64,000 nucleotides of DNA from Acidobacteriota bacterium (GTDB lineage Bacteria > Acidobacteriota > Blastocatellia > UBA7656). This document shows positions 7,356 to 15,119 of the stretch, piece after piece. The notes under the pieces are model-generated. The model made no database searches. It worked only from the letters and a program-made list of their open reading frames with translations, and was not told the DNA's origin. Positions within the stretch are counted from its first letter, which is position 1. Each line of letters starts with the position of its first letter. The DNA is taken from positions 171,127 to 235,126 of the forward strand of contig JBBPIG010000008.1 of NCBI GenBank assembly GCA_038040445.1, in the 5' to 3' direction. Both the position numbers and the translations under genes were made by a program.

Positions 7356-8963
7356 GTGGTTGACACAGTTGCGGAGACGGAGCGGCGCGGAGAGGACGAG
7401 AGCGGGCGCGTCGTCCCTGCTCCCCCGGTCCTCCGCCGCTCTGCTCCTACTCTTCGCTCCACGATCGAGATCGCTGCCGGACTCGCTTTGATACTCGCGG
7501 TGATGGGCTGGATCGAATTCGGCGGTCCGGCGATTCTCGACAACGACGGCTACTATCACATCCGCTGGGCTGCGATGCTGCGCGAGAATTGGCCGCACCT
7601 TCCGCCGTTCAAAGCGCTGCCGCTCACCACACTCAACGAGCAAAACTACGTCGATCATCATTACCTGTTTCACGTGCTGTTGATTCCTTTCACCCTGGGC
7701 GATTTGAGAGTAGGCGCAAAGCTCGCGGCGGTTGTCTTTTCAAGCCTCGGAATTGTCTCGATGTTCGCGCTGCTGGTCGCCTATCGGGTTCGATATCGAT
7801 GGCTATGGCTTGCGCCGATGGTCGCCGGCTCCGAGCATTTTCTTTACCGGATGTCGATGACGCGAGCGCCGGCGTTGTCGCTTGCGTTGTTAGGCTTGGG
7901 GACGCATCTGATCCTCAAGCGCAAGCACGTTTGGCTGGCGCTTCTCTCCTTCGTCTTTGTCTGGTCCTACAGCCTGTTTCCGCTGATGCTTGCCTTTACC
8001 CTGGCCTACTCGATCACGGTTTATTTGGCCGAGCGCCGAATAGATCTGTGGGGCGCTCTTGCTTCGGCGATCGGGATAGTCGCCGGACTCGTCATCAATC
8101 CTTACTTCCCAAAGAACCTCACGTTGTTCCGCGAACACTTTCTAATGAAGTACACCGGCACCTACTCGGTAGACGTAGGCGTTGAGTGGTATCCGTATGA
8201 GACCTGGGTGATGCTGGGCATCAGCGCCGTAGCGTTCGCGATTTACTTGATTGCGCTGTTGGCGTTTGACTATCGAGAGCGCGTGCGCGACGCCAAGCCG
8301 CTGTTCTTCTTGATCGTGTCGGTGATGTTTTTGTTGTTGGTTTTCAAATCGCGGCGGTTCATCGAATACTGGCCGCCGTTCGCGGTTCTGTTCGCTGCGT
8401 TCACGATGGGGCCAAGGCTTGAAGGCATGAACTTCGCCTGGCTGACTCGAACTCGAGATCGAGTATTCGCAGCGACGGCTGCGGCGGTTGTTACGGTTGC
8501 GGCTATCTTGTGGATGGGCTGGTGTGTTTGGCAGGCGCGCGAAGACGTCAAAAGCGAAACGGACCCTTTCGCTTACCGAGGCGCGGCGGAATGGATCGCT
8601 GCAAACACGCCGCCGGGCTCGATGATCTTCAACACGGACTGGGATGATTTTCCGATGCTGTTCTACTACAGCCCGAACAACACATACATTGTTGGGCTCG
8701 ATCCGACTTATCTGCACAATCGCGATCCCGAGCTATGGAAGCTGTATGCGAAGATCACTCTGGGCGAAGAAGACAACCCGGCCCCGCTGATCCGCGAACG
8801 GTTTGGAGCTGAGTACGTGTTCACGGATAACGAGCACCCGGACTTCATTCAAGTGGCTGAAGATAGCGGCGACTTCGAGAAGGTGTATGAGGACAAGTTC
8901 ACTACTGTGCTGAGGGTTCGGAAGGCTGATGAGCCGAGACCGAAGAAAGAAGACGAGAACTAA
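7356..8963 (+). CDS. GT-C-like integral membrane protein
   Basis: A 535-residue polytopic protein starting at GTG (7356) behind a gagagg sequence. After a charged N-terminus and a first membrane helix it has ILDNDGYYHIRWAAML, an Asp-x-Asp-containing first periplasmic loop like those of GT-C glycosyltransferases and STT3-type oligosaccharyltransferases. Roughly ten membrane helices follow, then a soluble C-terminal domain (from about residue 405) with FNTDWDDFPMLFYY. GT-C enzymes move sugars from lipid-linked donors to proteins or glycans on the outer face of the membrane. The assignment rests on topology and the one motif; donor and acceptor are unknown. Confidence 0.7.
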   Translation: MVDTVAETERRGEDESGRVVPAPPVLRRSAPTLRSTIEIAAGLALILAVMGWIEFGGPAILDNDGYYHIRWAAMLRENWPHLPPFKALPLTTLNEQNYVDHHYLFHVLLIPFTLGDLRVGAKLAAVVFSSLGIVSMFALLVAYRVRYRWLWLAPMVAGSEHFLYRMSMTRAPALSLALLGLGTHLILKRKHVWLALLSFVFVWSYSLFPLMLAFTLAYSITVYLAERRIDLWGALASAIGIVAGLVINPYFPKNLTLFREHFLMKYTGTYSVDVGVEWYPYETWVMLGISAVAFAIYLIALLAFDYRERVRDAKPLFFLIVSVMFLLLVFKSRRFIEYWPPFAVLFAAFTMGPRLEGMNFAWLTRTRDRVFAATAAAVVTVAAILWMGWCVWQAREDVKSETDPFAYRGAAEWIAANTPPGSMIFNTDWDDFPMLFYYSPNNTYIVGLDPTYLHNRDPELWKLYAKITLGEEDNPAPLIRERFGAEYVFTDNEHPDFIQVAEDSGDFEKVYEDKFTTVLRVRKADEPRPKKEDEN

Positions 8964-9269
8964 CCATCACCCTCAAGAGGGACACGGTTCGAGTCATATG
9001 CAGGCGAGCTTCGTCGGCCATTGTTCCTCGCATCGTTTGATTCATGATATCGGGTTAGCGGTTATGAGTAGTGCGTTGGCAACTGGGAAGTTTTGGTATT
9101 TGAAAACCCTCCGGCCGCAGTATGATCCAGCATGGGCTCTGGGGTACGGCATTCTGACACCTTGACAGTTTAATTGTAGCGCCCCAATGAGGCGGCCATT
9201 TCGAAGTTAGACGCCAAAGCGATGTGGATAATGCGACCCTGGAACAAGGAGCATTACTTGATCCGATCT

Positions 9270-10023
9270 ATGAATTCAAAGAGAATAATTAGCTTGTTTG
9301 CCAATCCTTGGTTGGGACTTCTTGGAACGATCTTCAGTATACTAGGGGGTCATACTATCTATTTATCTATTCAATTTGTCGAAGAGAGAGCGGAACTTGA
9401 CATATTATGTACACCCAAGCAGATCAGTGATCGTAAAAGCGGGACAGTCTACAAGTTTACGTGTTCTATACAAAGATAAAGACCTAGACACAGATGTAAC
9501 TGCTGTTCAAGTTTCTATCTGGAACCAAGGAAAAGACTTGATTCGGAAAGAGCAGATACTGAGTAATGCCAAAATAGTAACCCGTCCTCTTGTGCCCGTT
9601 CTTGAAGCCACAGTCAGCAAGCCCAGTAGAAATGTTATCGATTTCAATATAGACGAGTCCCACTTATCTGAGGGCTATGTTCCTTTATCTTGGAGAATAC
9701 TTGAACAAGATGATGGGGCTGTTGTCCAACTAGTCTATGCAGGCTCCTCGGATATAGAAATACAGGTTGAGGCTACAATCGAGGGGCAAGCTGTGGCTCC
9801 AACGCGCTTTGCACCCGGTAGGAACTGGTTCATTCTTCTTTTGCTGGTAAATATTATCGGTTATGCGGTAATGAGCGTACGTCTTATCAAGAGCCACATG
9901 CCTATTATAGTAAGAATCGTTTTGTTGCTCTTAACCCTCCCGATATGTCTTATGAGCGTTTATTACTTCATACGGTCTTTGATGGGAGCATTAACAGCGT
10001 CAGGCTCTCCATATGGGATTTAG
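9270..10023 (+). pseudogene. Two-helix membrane protein broken by a +1 frameshift in a G5 run
   Basis: The 5' part (from ATG 9270, possibly 9222) encodes NPWLGLLGTIFSILG and then runs out of phase. The 3' part (from about 9346 in the next frame) encodes VILSIYLFNLSKRERNLTYY followed by about 200 residues ending in two more membrane helices. Removing one G from the run GGGGG at 9345-9349 joins both into one reading frame with a continuous first membrane helix. The protein type (N-terminal helix, RELTYYVHP-like motif, beta-rich domain, 'IWNQGK') is one I have seen as an uncharacterised bacterial protein. The region is clearly more A+T-rich than its surroundings, which suggests horizontal acquisition. 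Confidence 0.75.
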
Positions 10024-10494
10024 ATTGGATACTAAAAAGAAATATTGATTAGCGGAACCAACATTCTGCACGGAGGTTTCTATCACCTAAACGCGTCCAT
10101 ACAACAGGATGGTCGCGAGGCAAGGTTCCGATCATCTATTCCTATCCAGCGGGCCTTTGCTGAAACGAGACCGACCTTAGGCTCTGGTTCGTTGACATCA
10201 GAACCCGCGAAGCGGGTGGCGGCCGTGGTTCACGAGCGCCGGTAGAGAACTCTGGTGGCGAGGATTTCAGGACATCACTTTCCGGTTGATACTTTCCGCC
10301 GGCCGCCACCCTCTTCGAGGGTTCGCGTACTTCGGTGTCGAGTTGTCCACGGGTTCGCGGACTCACCCGTGGCTTTACTCCGGCATCCCGTCCGGGATTC
10401 AACCGCAAAATCTAACGCGCACTCAGCGCGGTACCCAAGGACTCCAGTTACTTTCGCCCCGGAATGTTGTATATTCCTCGCACGAGGTTTGGCC
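10024..10494. other. Non-coding stretch with hairpin repeats
   Basis: No gene is supported between the frameshifted membrane protein and the antitoxin at 10495. The stretch holds the REP-like doublet at 10201-10327 and a further perfect 8-bp hairpin, CCACGGGT...ACCCGTGG, at about 10347-10374. A frame open from 10255 into the antitoxin is composed of repeat DNA and is not taken as coding. Confidence 0.5.
10201..10327. repeat. REP-like inverted doublet, ACCCGCGAAGCGGGT family
   Basis: The left arm (10201-10223) is a hairpin ACCCGCGAAGCGGGT followed by GGCGGC. The right arm (10302-10327) is GCCGCCACCC followed by TCTTCGAGGGTTCGCG, an imperfect inverse copy with its own hairpin. It lies just upstream of a toxin-antitoxin pair. 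Confidence 0.7.
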
Positions 10495-10737
10495 ATGAAG
10501 ACTATCAATGCCGGAGAAACAGAAAAGACCCTCAAGGAACTCTTGGAAGAGACTGCTGCTTCTCATGAACCAATTCAAATCATCAGCGATGCTTCTAACG
10601 GGATCCTCGTCTCAGAGGAAGACTGGCGTGCCATACAAGAAACTCTTTACTTGCTCTCGATTCCTGGAATGCGCGAATCCATTCGAGACGGAATGGCAAC
10701 ACCGATTGAAGAATGCTCTAAGGAGTTGAACTGGTGA
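10495..10737 (+). CDS. Type II antitoxin, Phd/YefM family
   Basis: This 80-residue protein begins MKTINAGETEKTLKELLEET and continues with EPIQIISDASNGILVSEEDW, the Phd/YefM pattern of an N-terminal DNA-binding fold with the VSEEDWRAIQETLYLL helix leading into a toxin-binding tail. It would neutralise the YoeB-like toxin encoded directly downstream and repress the operon. Its TGA stop overlaps the GTG start of the toxin gene by four bases, the usual coupling. The ATG at 10495 is preferred because upstream sequence is repeat DNA. Confidence 0.9.
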   Translation: MKTINAGETEKTLKELLEETAASHEPIQIISDASNGILVSEEDWRAIQETLYLLSIPGMRESIRDGMATPIEECSKELNW

Positions 10738-10997
10738 GCTGGCTGCTTGTGTATGCAAAGCAAGCCCAGAAAGACGCGAAAAAACTAGCTGCTGCCGGCC
10801 TCCGAAGAAAGGCCGAACAGTTGTTGAAGATCATCAGTGAGAATCCCTTTCAAACGCCACCTCCTTATGAAAAGCTCGTGGGCGATCTTTCAGGAGCGTA
10901 CTCTCGGAGAATCAACATTCAGCATCGCCTGGTCTATCAGGTTTATGAAGATCAGAAAGTGGTAAAGGTGTTACGAATGTGGACTCATTATGAGTGA
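10734..10997 (+). CDS. Type II toxin, YoeB/Txe family mRNA interferase
   Basis: The 87-residue product matches YoeB/Txe: WLLVYAKQAQKDAKKLAAAG, a helical stretch ending ENPFQTPPPYEKLVGDLSGA, then YSRRINIQHRLVYQVYED and the C-terminal VVKVLRMWTHYE. The family cleaves ribosome-bound mRNA. The expected catalytic residues (Glu, Arg, His/Tyr at the C-terminus) appear present (RRINIQHRLVYQV, WTHYE). GTG start at 10734, overlapping the antitoxin stop. The pair looks intact. Confidence 0.9.
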   Translation: MSWLLVYAKQAQKDAKKLAAAGLRRKAEQLLKIISENPFQTPPPYEKLVGDLSGAYSRRINIQHRLVYQVYEDQKVVKVLRMWTHYE

Positions 10998-11100
10998 TGG
11001 AGAGTCCGCCCCGGAACCATTGCACGGCGACCGGGTGATTGGGCTCGACTTGCGGCCCGCTCTGCTTGGCGGGTGCAGCTTATCGATCGGAGAGTAAGAT

Positions 11101-11313
11101 ATGCGATATGCAATCGTGATCGAAAAAGCCGAAAACAATTACGGAGCCTATGTTCCTGATTTACCTGGTTGCGTGGCGACTGGAAAAACAATAGAAGCAA
11201 CCGAAAGGGAAATCCGTGAAGCCATAAAATTTCATTTGCGCGGACTTCGCGAAGATGGATTACCCATTCCGGAGCCATCAAGCCGTGTCGACTATGTGGA
11301 AGTTGCTGCTTAG
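11101..11313 (+). CDS. HicB-like antitoxin, orphan
   Basis: A 70-residue HicB-type protein: MRYAIVIEKAENNYGAYVPD, LPGCVATGKTIEATEREIRE and a final helix-strand. It has the partial RNase H fold of HicB but no added DNA-binding domain. The ribosome-binding site GGAGAG lies nine bases ahead of the ATG. I find no HicA within several hundred bases on either side, so it is either solitary (a known situation for short HicB-like proteins) or the remainder of a lost pair. Confidence 0.8.
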   Translation: MRYAIVIEKAENNYGAYVPDLPGCVATGKTIEATEREIREAIKFHLRGLREDGLPIPEPSSRVDYVEVAA

Positions 11314-11467
11314 CGCTCTTCAAATCCGAGAAGCTTCCATGCCTAACGAAAGGCAGGCACCGCGGCGGCGGCAATCCCAGCAACGCCGGTCGTGGATTGT
11401 TCGAACCCGACCTACGATGGCGCCGCGACTAAGCCGTGCACTCAACGTTAGATCGCCCGAGGGAGAA

Positions 11468-12241
11468 GTGACTCTTCTTAGTAAGTCATCAAACTGGACC
11501 GCCTCAAAGTTCCTGACCGCTGAATGGCGTCATCTGGCGATGCTGAACTTCGAGGTCGATCCGAAGGTGCTGCGGCCATTCGTGCCAGCCGGAACCGAGT
11601 TGGATCAATGGCACGGCCGAACCTTCATCAGCGTCGTTGGATTCCTGTTCCTCAACACACGCGTCTTCGGCATAGCGATCCCCTTCCACCGCAACTTCGA
11701 AGAGGTGAATCTGCGCTTCTATGTAAGACGGAAGGCGAGCGACGGATGGCGGCGCGGCGTGGTCTTCGTGAAGGAAATCGTGCCGCGCGCCGCGATCGCG
11801 CTGACGGCGAGGATCGTCTACGGAGAGAACTACGTGGCCGTTCCCATGAAGCACCACATCGAAGGCGAGAACGGCGGCGCTGCAAAGCCGCGAACCGTCT
11901 GGTACTCCTGGCGGTTTCGCGGGCGAGAGAACCGAATCGAACTGACTGTTCAGGGCGACGCTGACGAGGCCCCCGAGGGAAGCGACGCGGAGTTCATAAC
12001 CGAACACTACTGGGGCTACGCCCGTCGGCGAGGCGGCCGTACAATGGAATACCGCGTCGAGCACCCGCGTTGGCGGATTGCGCGGGCGTCCGCAGCGCGG
12101 CTCGATTGCGACGTGGATGGACTCTACGGAAGCCAATTCGTCGAGTCCTTGCAGGGGCAGCCGGCATCCGCGTTTCTCGCCGACGGATCGGAAGTCACCG
12201 TTTTCAGAGGGACCTTGCTGACTTCACGAGAAGACCAATGA
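11468..12241 (+). CDS. DUF2071 (YqjF-like) protein
   Basis: The DUF2071 core starts with FLTAEWRHLAMLNFEVDPKV and LRPFVPAGTELDQWHGRTFI and runs to FRGTLLTSREDQ, about 257 residues from the GTG at 11468. The frame is open much further upstream (to 11255) but that part is arginine-rich, overlaps the HicB gene and resembles no family, so the later start is preferred although its ribosome-binding site is poor. DUF2071 proteins are acetoacetate-decarboxylase-like in fold; their reaction is unknown. The stop overlaps the start of the DCC-protein gene by four bases (ATGA), and both are often found together. Confidence 0.8.
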   Translation: MTLLSKSSNWTASKFLTAEWRHLAMLNFEVDPKVLRPFVPAGTELDQWHGRTFISVVGFLFLNTRVFGIAIPFHRNFEEVNLRFYVRRKASDGWRRGVVFVKEIVPRAAIALTARIVYGENYVAVPMKHHIEGENGGAAKPRTVWYSWRFRGRENRIELTVQGDADEAPEGSDAEFITEHYWGYARRRGGRTMEYRVEHPRWRIARASAARLDCDVDGLYGSQFVESLQGQPASAFLADGSEVTVFRGTLLTSREDQ

Positions 12242-12966
12242 CGGAACAGGAAGAACCGATCGGATGGGTGCTGTATGACGACTCCTGCGGATTCTGCAGG
12301 CGGTGGGTCCCGTTCTGGGCGGGTGCGCTTTCTAAGAGGGGCTTTGCCATCGCGCCCCTGCAAAGCGAGTGGGTTGTGCAACGGCTGAACACGGTGCCGG
12401 AGGATCTGCTTCTGGACCTGCGGCTTTTGCTTGCGGACGGTAGGCAGGTGCGCGGCGCAGACGTTTACCGCCACGTGATGGGCCGGATCTGGTGGGCGTA
12501 CCCGTTTTATCTGCTTTCCGTGGCGCCACTGCTGCGGCAGGTTTTCGACTGGGGCTATAGGACCTTCGCAGACAATCGCTACCGTTTTTCGCGTGCGTGC
12601 CGGCTCCTCCTGCCGTCGAGGATAGGAACCGCATCAGCGGATAACAACGCCTTGCTTATCGAGTCCTCGATCGTTGACTTAGAGCGTTCTCAAAAACGCA
12701 ATCAACGCGCGTTTGTCTTCACTCGAGAGGTCGAGCCCAAACTCGTGACCCGGCACCGCGCGAGTTTTCTTGCCCGGGGCTTTCCATCCGCTCGGGACGT
12801 AGTCGTCTCGCAATCGCTTTCGGTCAAACCACTCCTCGAGCGTCGCAATCGACCCCGAGTGCTCGATCAGGTTTCGATACCACAGCCCCTTCAGCGAAGG
12901 CGTCTTGTAATAACCGGTTCCTTTTCTTGTCCTCAATGCCAGATTCGGATCGGTGCCGACTGGTAA
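12238..12966 (+). CDS. DCC-family thiol-disulfide oxidoreductase-like protein (DUF393)
   Basis: The N-terminal 135 residues form the DUF393/DCC domain: WVLYDDSCGFCRRWVPFW with the D-x-x-C-x-x-C pattern, later GADVYRHVMGRIWWAYPFYL and FADNRYRFSRACRLLLPSR. Such proteins have a thioredoxin-like motif and are thought to be membrane-associated redox proteins. ATG at 12238 overlaps the previous stop. Odd feature: the family normally ends near residue 140, but no stop occurs and the frame continues 288 bases into the tail-to-tail cytochrome gene. The last hundred residues are therefore antisense to that gene and probably carry no function. Confidence 0.75.
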   Translation: MTEQEEPIGWVLYDDSCGFCRRWVPFWAGALSKRGFAIAPLQSEWVVQRLNTVPEDLLLDLRLLLADGRQVRGADVYRHVMGRIWWAYPFYLLSVAPLLRQVFDWGYRTFADNRYRFSRACRLLLPSRIGTASADNNALLIESSIVDLERSQKRNQRAFVFTREVEPKLVTRHRASFLARGFPSARDVVVSQSLSVKPLLERRNRPRVLDQVSIPQPLQRRRLVITGSFSCPQCQIRIGADW

Positions 12967-14214
12967 GCGCATAATGCGCAGCCGAGCGGTGCCCGGATCG
13001 TTCTTGGGCGGAGTGAATCCGTCAGCAGGGATCAGCATGTTGTTCGTGTAGAGCGGCGGCGTGTGGCACATCGCACAGCCTTCGCTCTTGAAGACTTCCT
13101 GCCCGCGCCGCGCAACACCATCGGACTTGTTCGGGTTCGGAGGCGGTTCAAGTGAGTAGACAAACTTCCCAATCGCGTACAACGCTTCGTCGCTGAATCG
13201 ATGACTGAGCTTGCGCTGCTTCTCATCGAAGAACTTGTGTTGACCGATCGAGCCGTCGTCGGCAACGCTAACGAGGATTGCGTATCGGGCGATGTCTTCG
13301 GGGCCACGGTTGACGTGAGTGCCGGTGTGATCGATGTACCGGCGGTCCTTCATACCTATCAGGTCGGGAATCTTTGTGATGAAGTAAGGGCTCCCGTTGA
13401 AACGCGAGAACGTACCGGGCTGCGGAAACCCGTCCACCTGCCCGATCTCTCCGGGTGTCATCGTCTTGAAGCGTTCGTGAATGTCGTCCTTAAGCCAGGG
13501 CATTCCGTACGCCGCGTACTCTGCATGATTGAGCGAGATGCCTTTTCGCTCGAGGTCCTTTCCGAATCCTTCGACGACAACGCCAATGGACTCGAACGCG
13601 AACGTGAGGTTGCCTTGAGCGCCAAGCAGCAGCGAACCGTCCGGCATGATCCGGCTGTGACAACCTGAGCAGTCCGCGAGCGAGGCTTTCAACTTGCCAT
13701 CGCGACCAACGCTCCAGCGCAGCGCGGGAATGATGCCGTCTTTGGTAATTGCGTCTCCGCCTTTGCGGACGGCTTCCGCATCGCTCAGAAAGTTGAAGAT
13801 GCGAGGGTCATCGGTTCGCGTAACGGGGAAGTCGAGTCCCCCGAATACCGCGCGGCCGGCTTCGATCCAGTCGCGTTCGGTCCTGAGCTTCTCCGGCTCG
13901 ATCAACCTCTGCGGGCCTTGCTTGAGCATCCACTCTCGGTAGCCCTTGGGCTCTTTATCCGGAGCGTAGACCGGATACGTGCGCAGGTTGTCGACAGGCG
14001 CGGCGTAGTACTCTTCTTCACTGTAGAAATTTGGGGTGGCGTTAATCCCGGCGACCGGCGTGGCCCACGTAGCCAGTTGCTTTGCGTCCCAGATCCTGGG
14101 AACGCTGATCTTGTCTGAAGCCGGCCTGTTCTGAGCACCTGAGCCGGGCATCATCAAAAACACAGTTGCCGCGGCCCACACAAGCACAAGGATGAAACGA
14201 TCAGGTCTTCGCAT
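12679..14214 (-). CDS. Exported di-heme c-type cytochrome
   Basis: A 511-residue protein with a signal peptide (FILVLVWAAATVFLMMPGSGA) and two heme-binding sites, CSGCH (182-186) and CAMCH (380-384). The second sits in a typical C-terminal mono-heme domain (RRGQEVFKSEGCAMCHTPPL). The region in between contains AYGMPWLKDDIHERFKTMTP and resembles large periplasmic cytochromes of the di-heme peroxidase superfamily, but I cannot assign the electron donor or substrate. It would act in the periplasm. Convergent with the DCC gene, whose frame overlaps its 3' end. Confidence 0.85.
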   Translation of the reverse strand: MRRPDRFILVLVWAAATVFLMMPGSGAQNRPASDKISVPRIWDAKQLATWATPVAGINATPNFYSEEEYYAAPVDNLRTYPVYAPDKEPKGYREWMLKQGPQRLIEPEKLRTERDWIEAGRAVFGGLDFPVTRTDDPRIFNFLSDAEAVRKGGDAITKDGIIPALRWSVGRDGKLKASLADCSGCHSRIMPDGSLLLGAQGNLTFAFESIGVVVEGFGKDLERKGISLNHAEYAAYGMPWLKDDIHERFKTMTPGEIGQVDGFPQPGTFSRFNGSPYFITKIPDLIGMKDRRYIDHTGTHVNRGPEDIARYAILVSVADDGSIGQHKFFDEKQRKLSHRFSDEALYAIGKFVYSLEPPPNPNKSDGVARRGQEVFKSEGCAMCHTPPLYTNNMLIPADGFTPPKNDPGTARLRIMRLPVGTDPNLALRTRKGTGYYKTPSLKGLWYRNLIEHSGSIATLEEWFDRKRLRDDYVPSGWKAPGKKTRAVPGHEFGLDLSSEDKRALIAFLRTL

Positions 14215-14459
14215 CTTTGAACCTCGCGATTAGTCTAATCCATTGGTCCACCCTGACAAAGGAACCGCAACCTGCCAGAGCCTTCATGAAACATGAACCT
14301 ACGGCTCCCGCCAAAGGTTACGGGGGAATCAGTATGAAGATAAGGCCGGGCGAAGATATGACCTGATGACGGGTGGCCGACTGATCGGCGATCGATTGAA
14401 CCTTGTTCGTCCCATCGACCATCGGTGTTCGATTCTACGCCCGACTCTACGTCCGATTC

Positions 14460-14489
14460 TTGATAGCTTAGCGATCGGTCGGCTATACT
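14460..14489 (+). promoter_or_regulatory. Sigma70-type promoter of tRNA-Ser
   Basis: TTGATA (14460-14465) and TATACT (14484-14489) are separated by 18 bases and end 16 bases before the tRNA. It is the clearest -35/-10 pair I found. Confidence 0.6.
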
Positions 14490-14505
14490 CTGACCGGCCA
14501 TTGAC

Positions 14506-14598
14506 GGAGAAGTCGCCTAGTGGCTGAGGGCGGCGGTTTGCTAAACCGCTATAGGCTGTAAAGGCCTATCGAGGGTTCGAATCCCTCCTTCTCCGCCA
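14506..14598 (+). tRNA. tRNA-Ser (anticodon GCT)
   Basis: The acceptor stem GGAGAAG pairs with CTTCTCC, followed by G and an encoded CCA. The anticodon loop TTGCTAA lies in the stem GGCGGTT/AACCGCT with GCT at 14540-14542. The long variable arm (ATAGGCTGTAAAGGCCTAT) and T-loop GGTTCGAATCC are typical of tRNA-Ser. A run of seven T follows directly and may end transcription. Confidence 0.95.
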
Positions 14599-14632
14599 AT
14601 TTTTTTCACCCCTTCCGCGATTCAGACCCAGC

Positions 14633-15109
14633 TTATGGTTTCTTCGTGTCGGGAGCGCAGGGTTGCGTTTGGCAAGCACCGTTACAACAGAACTCGAGTG
14701 GGGGACAGCCCCCCGCTTTGCATACATTGTTGACGACTCTCTTCACGCACTTGACCTTCTTAGCTTCGGCCGCAGCCGCTATCCTGTGGCTGTTGTATCG
14801 GACCTTTCCGGTCAAAGTGGCGACCCCAGCTTTTACAACAACGTCGATGTCTTTTAGTGAGGCCCGCTTAGATAGGCGCTCTTTGATTTGGGCCGCGAGC
14901 GCTGCATCGTCAGCCTTCGAACAATCAGTTTTGGTTGACGGCTTCGTCGCGCTCTTAGTCGCGCCGCTCTTGTTGGTGTTTTGCGCTGCAGACGCGCTTG
15001 TGGTTGAACCGCCCGCTACAGGGTGCATCGAAGCGAAGGCGATCATCCCAAGAAACAGTGGAAGCAGCAGCGCTGTTGCGGAAATTCTCGTTGGTGAGGT
15101 CTTTGTCAT
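14633..15109 (-). CDS. Exported BON-domain protein with Cys-rich tail
   Basis: 158 residues: a signal peptide (residues 1 to about 43), a low-complexity Lys/Ser/Thr linker, one BON domain (about 66-125: AAQIKERLSKRASLKDIDVV then VKAGVATLTGKVRYNSHR), and a tail with eight cysteines (CKAGGCPPLEFCCNGACQTQ ...). BON domains usually bind membranes or act in osmotic and envelope stress. The eight-Cys tail is unusual for the family and would form disulfides after export. The gene lies ten bases upstream-to-downstream of the kinase end, on the same strand, so it may be co-transcribed with the kinase. Confidence 0.85.
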   Translation of the reverse strand: MTKTSPTRISATALLLPLFLGMIAFASMHPVAGGSTTSASAAQNTNKSGATKSATKPSTKTDCSKADDAALAAQIKERLSKRASLKDIDVVVKAGVATLTGKVRYNSHRIAAAAEAKKVKCVKRVVNNVCKAGGCPPLEFCCNGACQTQPCAPDTKKP

Positions 15110-15119
15110 CGTTTTCTCC

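Noticed and set aside
9345-9349. Programmed ribosomal frameshifting at the G5 run
   Set aside because: No upstream Shine-Dalgarno-like stimulator or downstream pseudoknot is evident, and other genes in the window show the same kind of one-base insertion.
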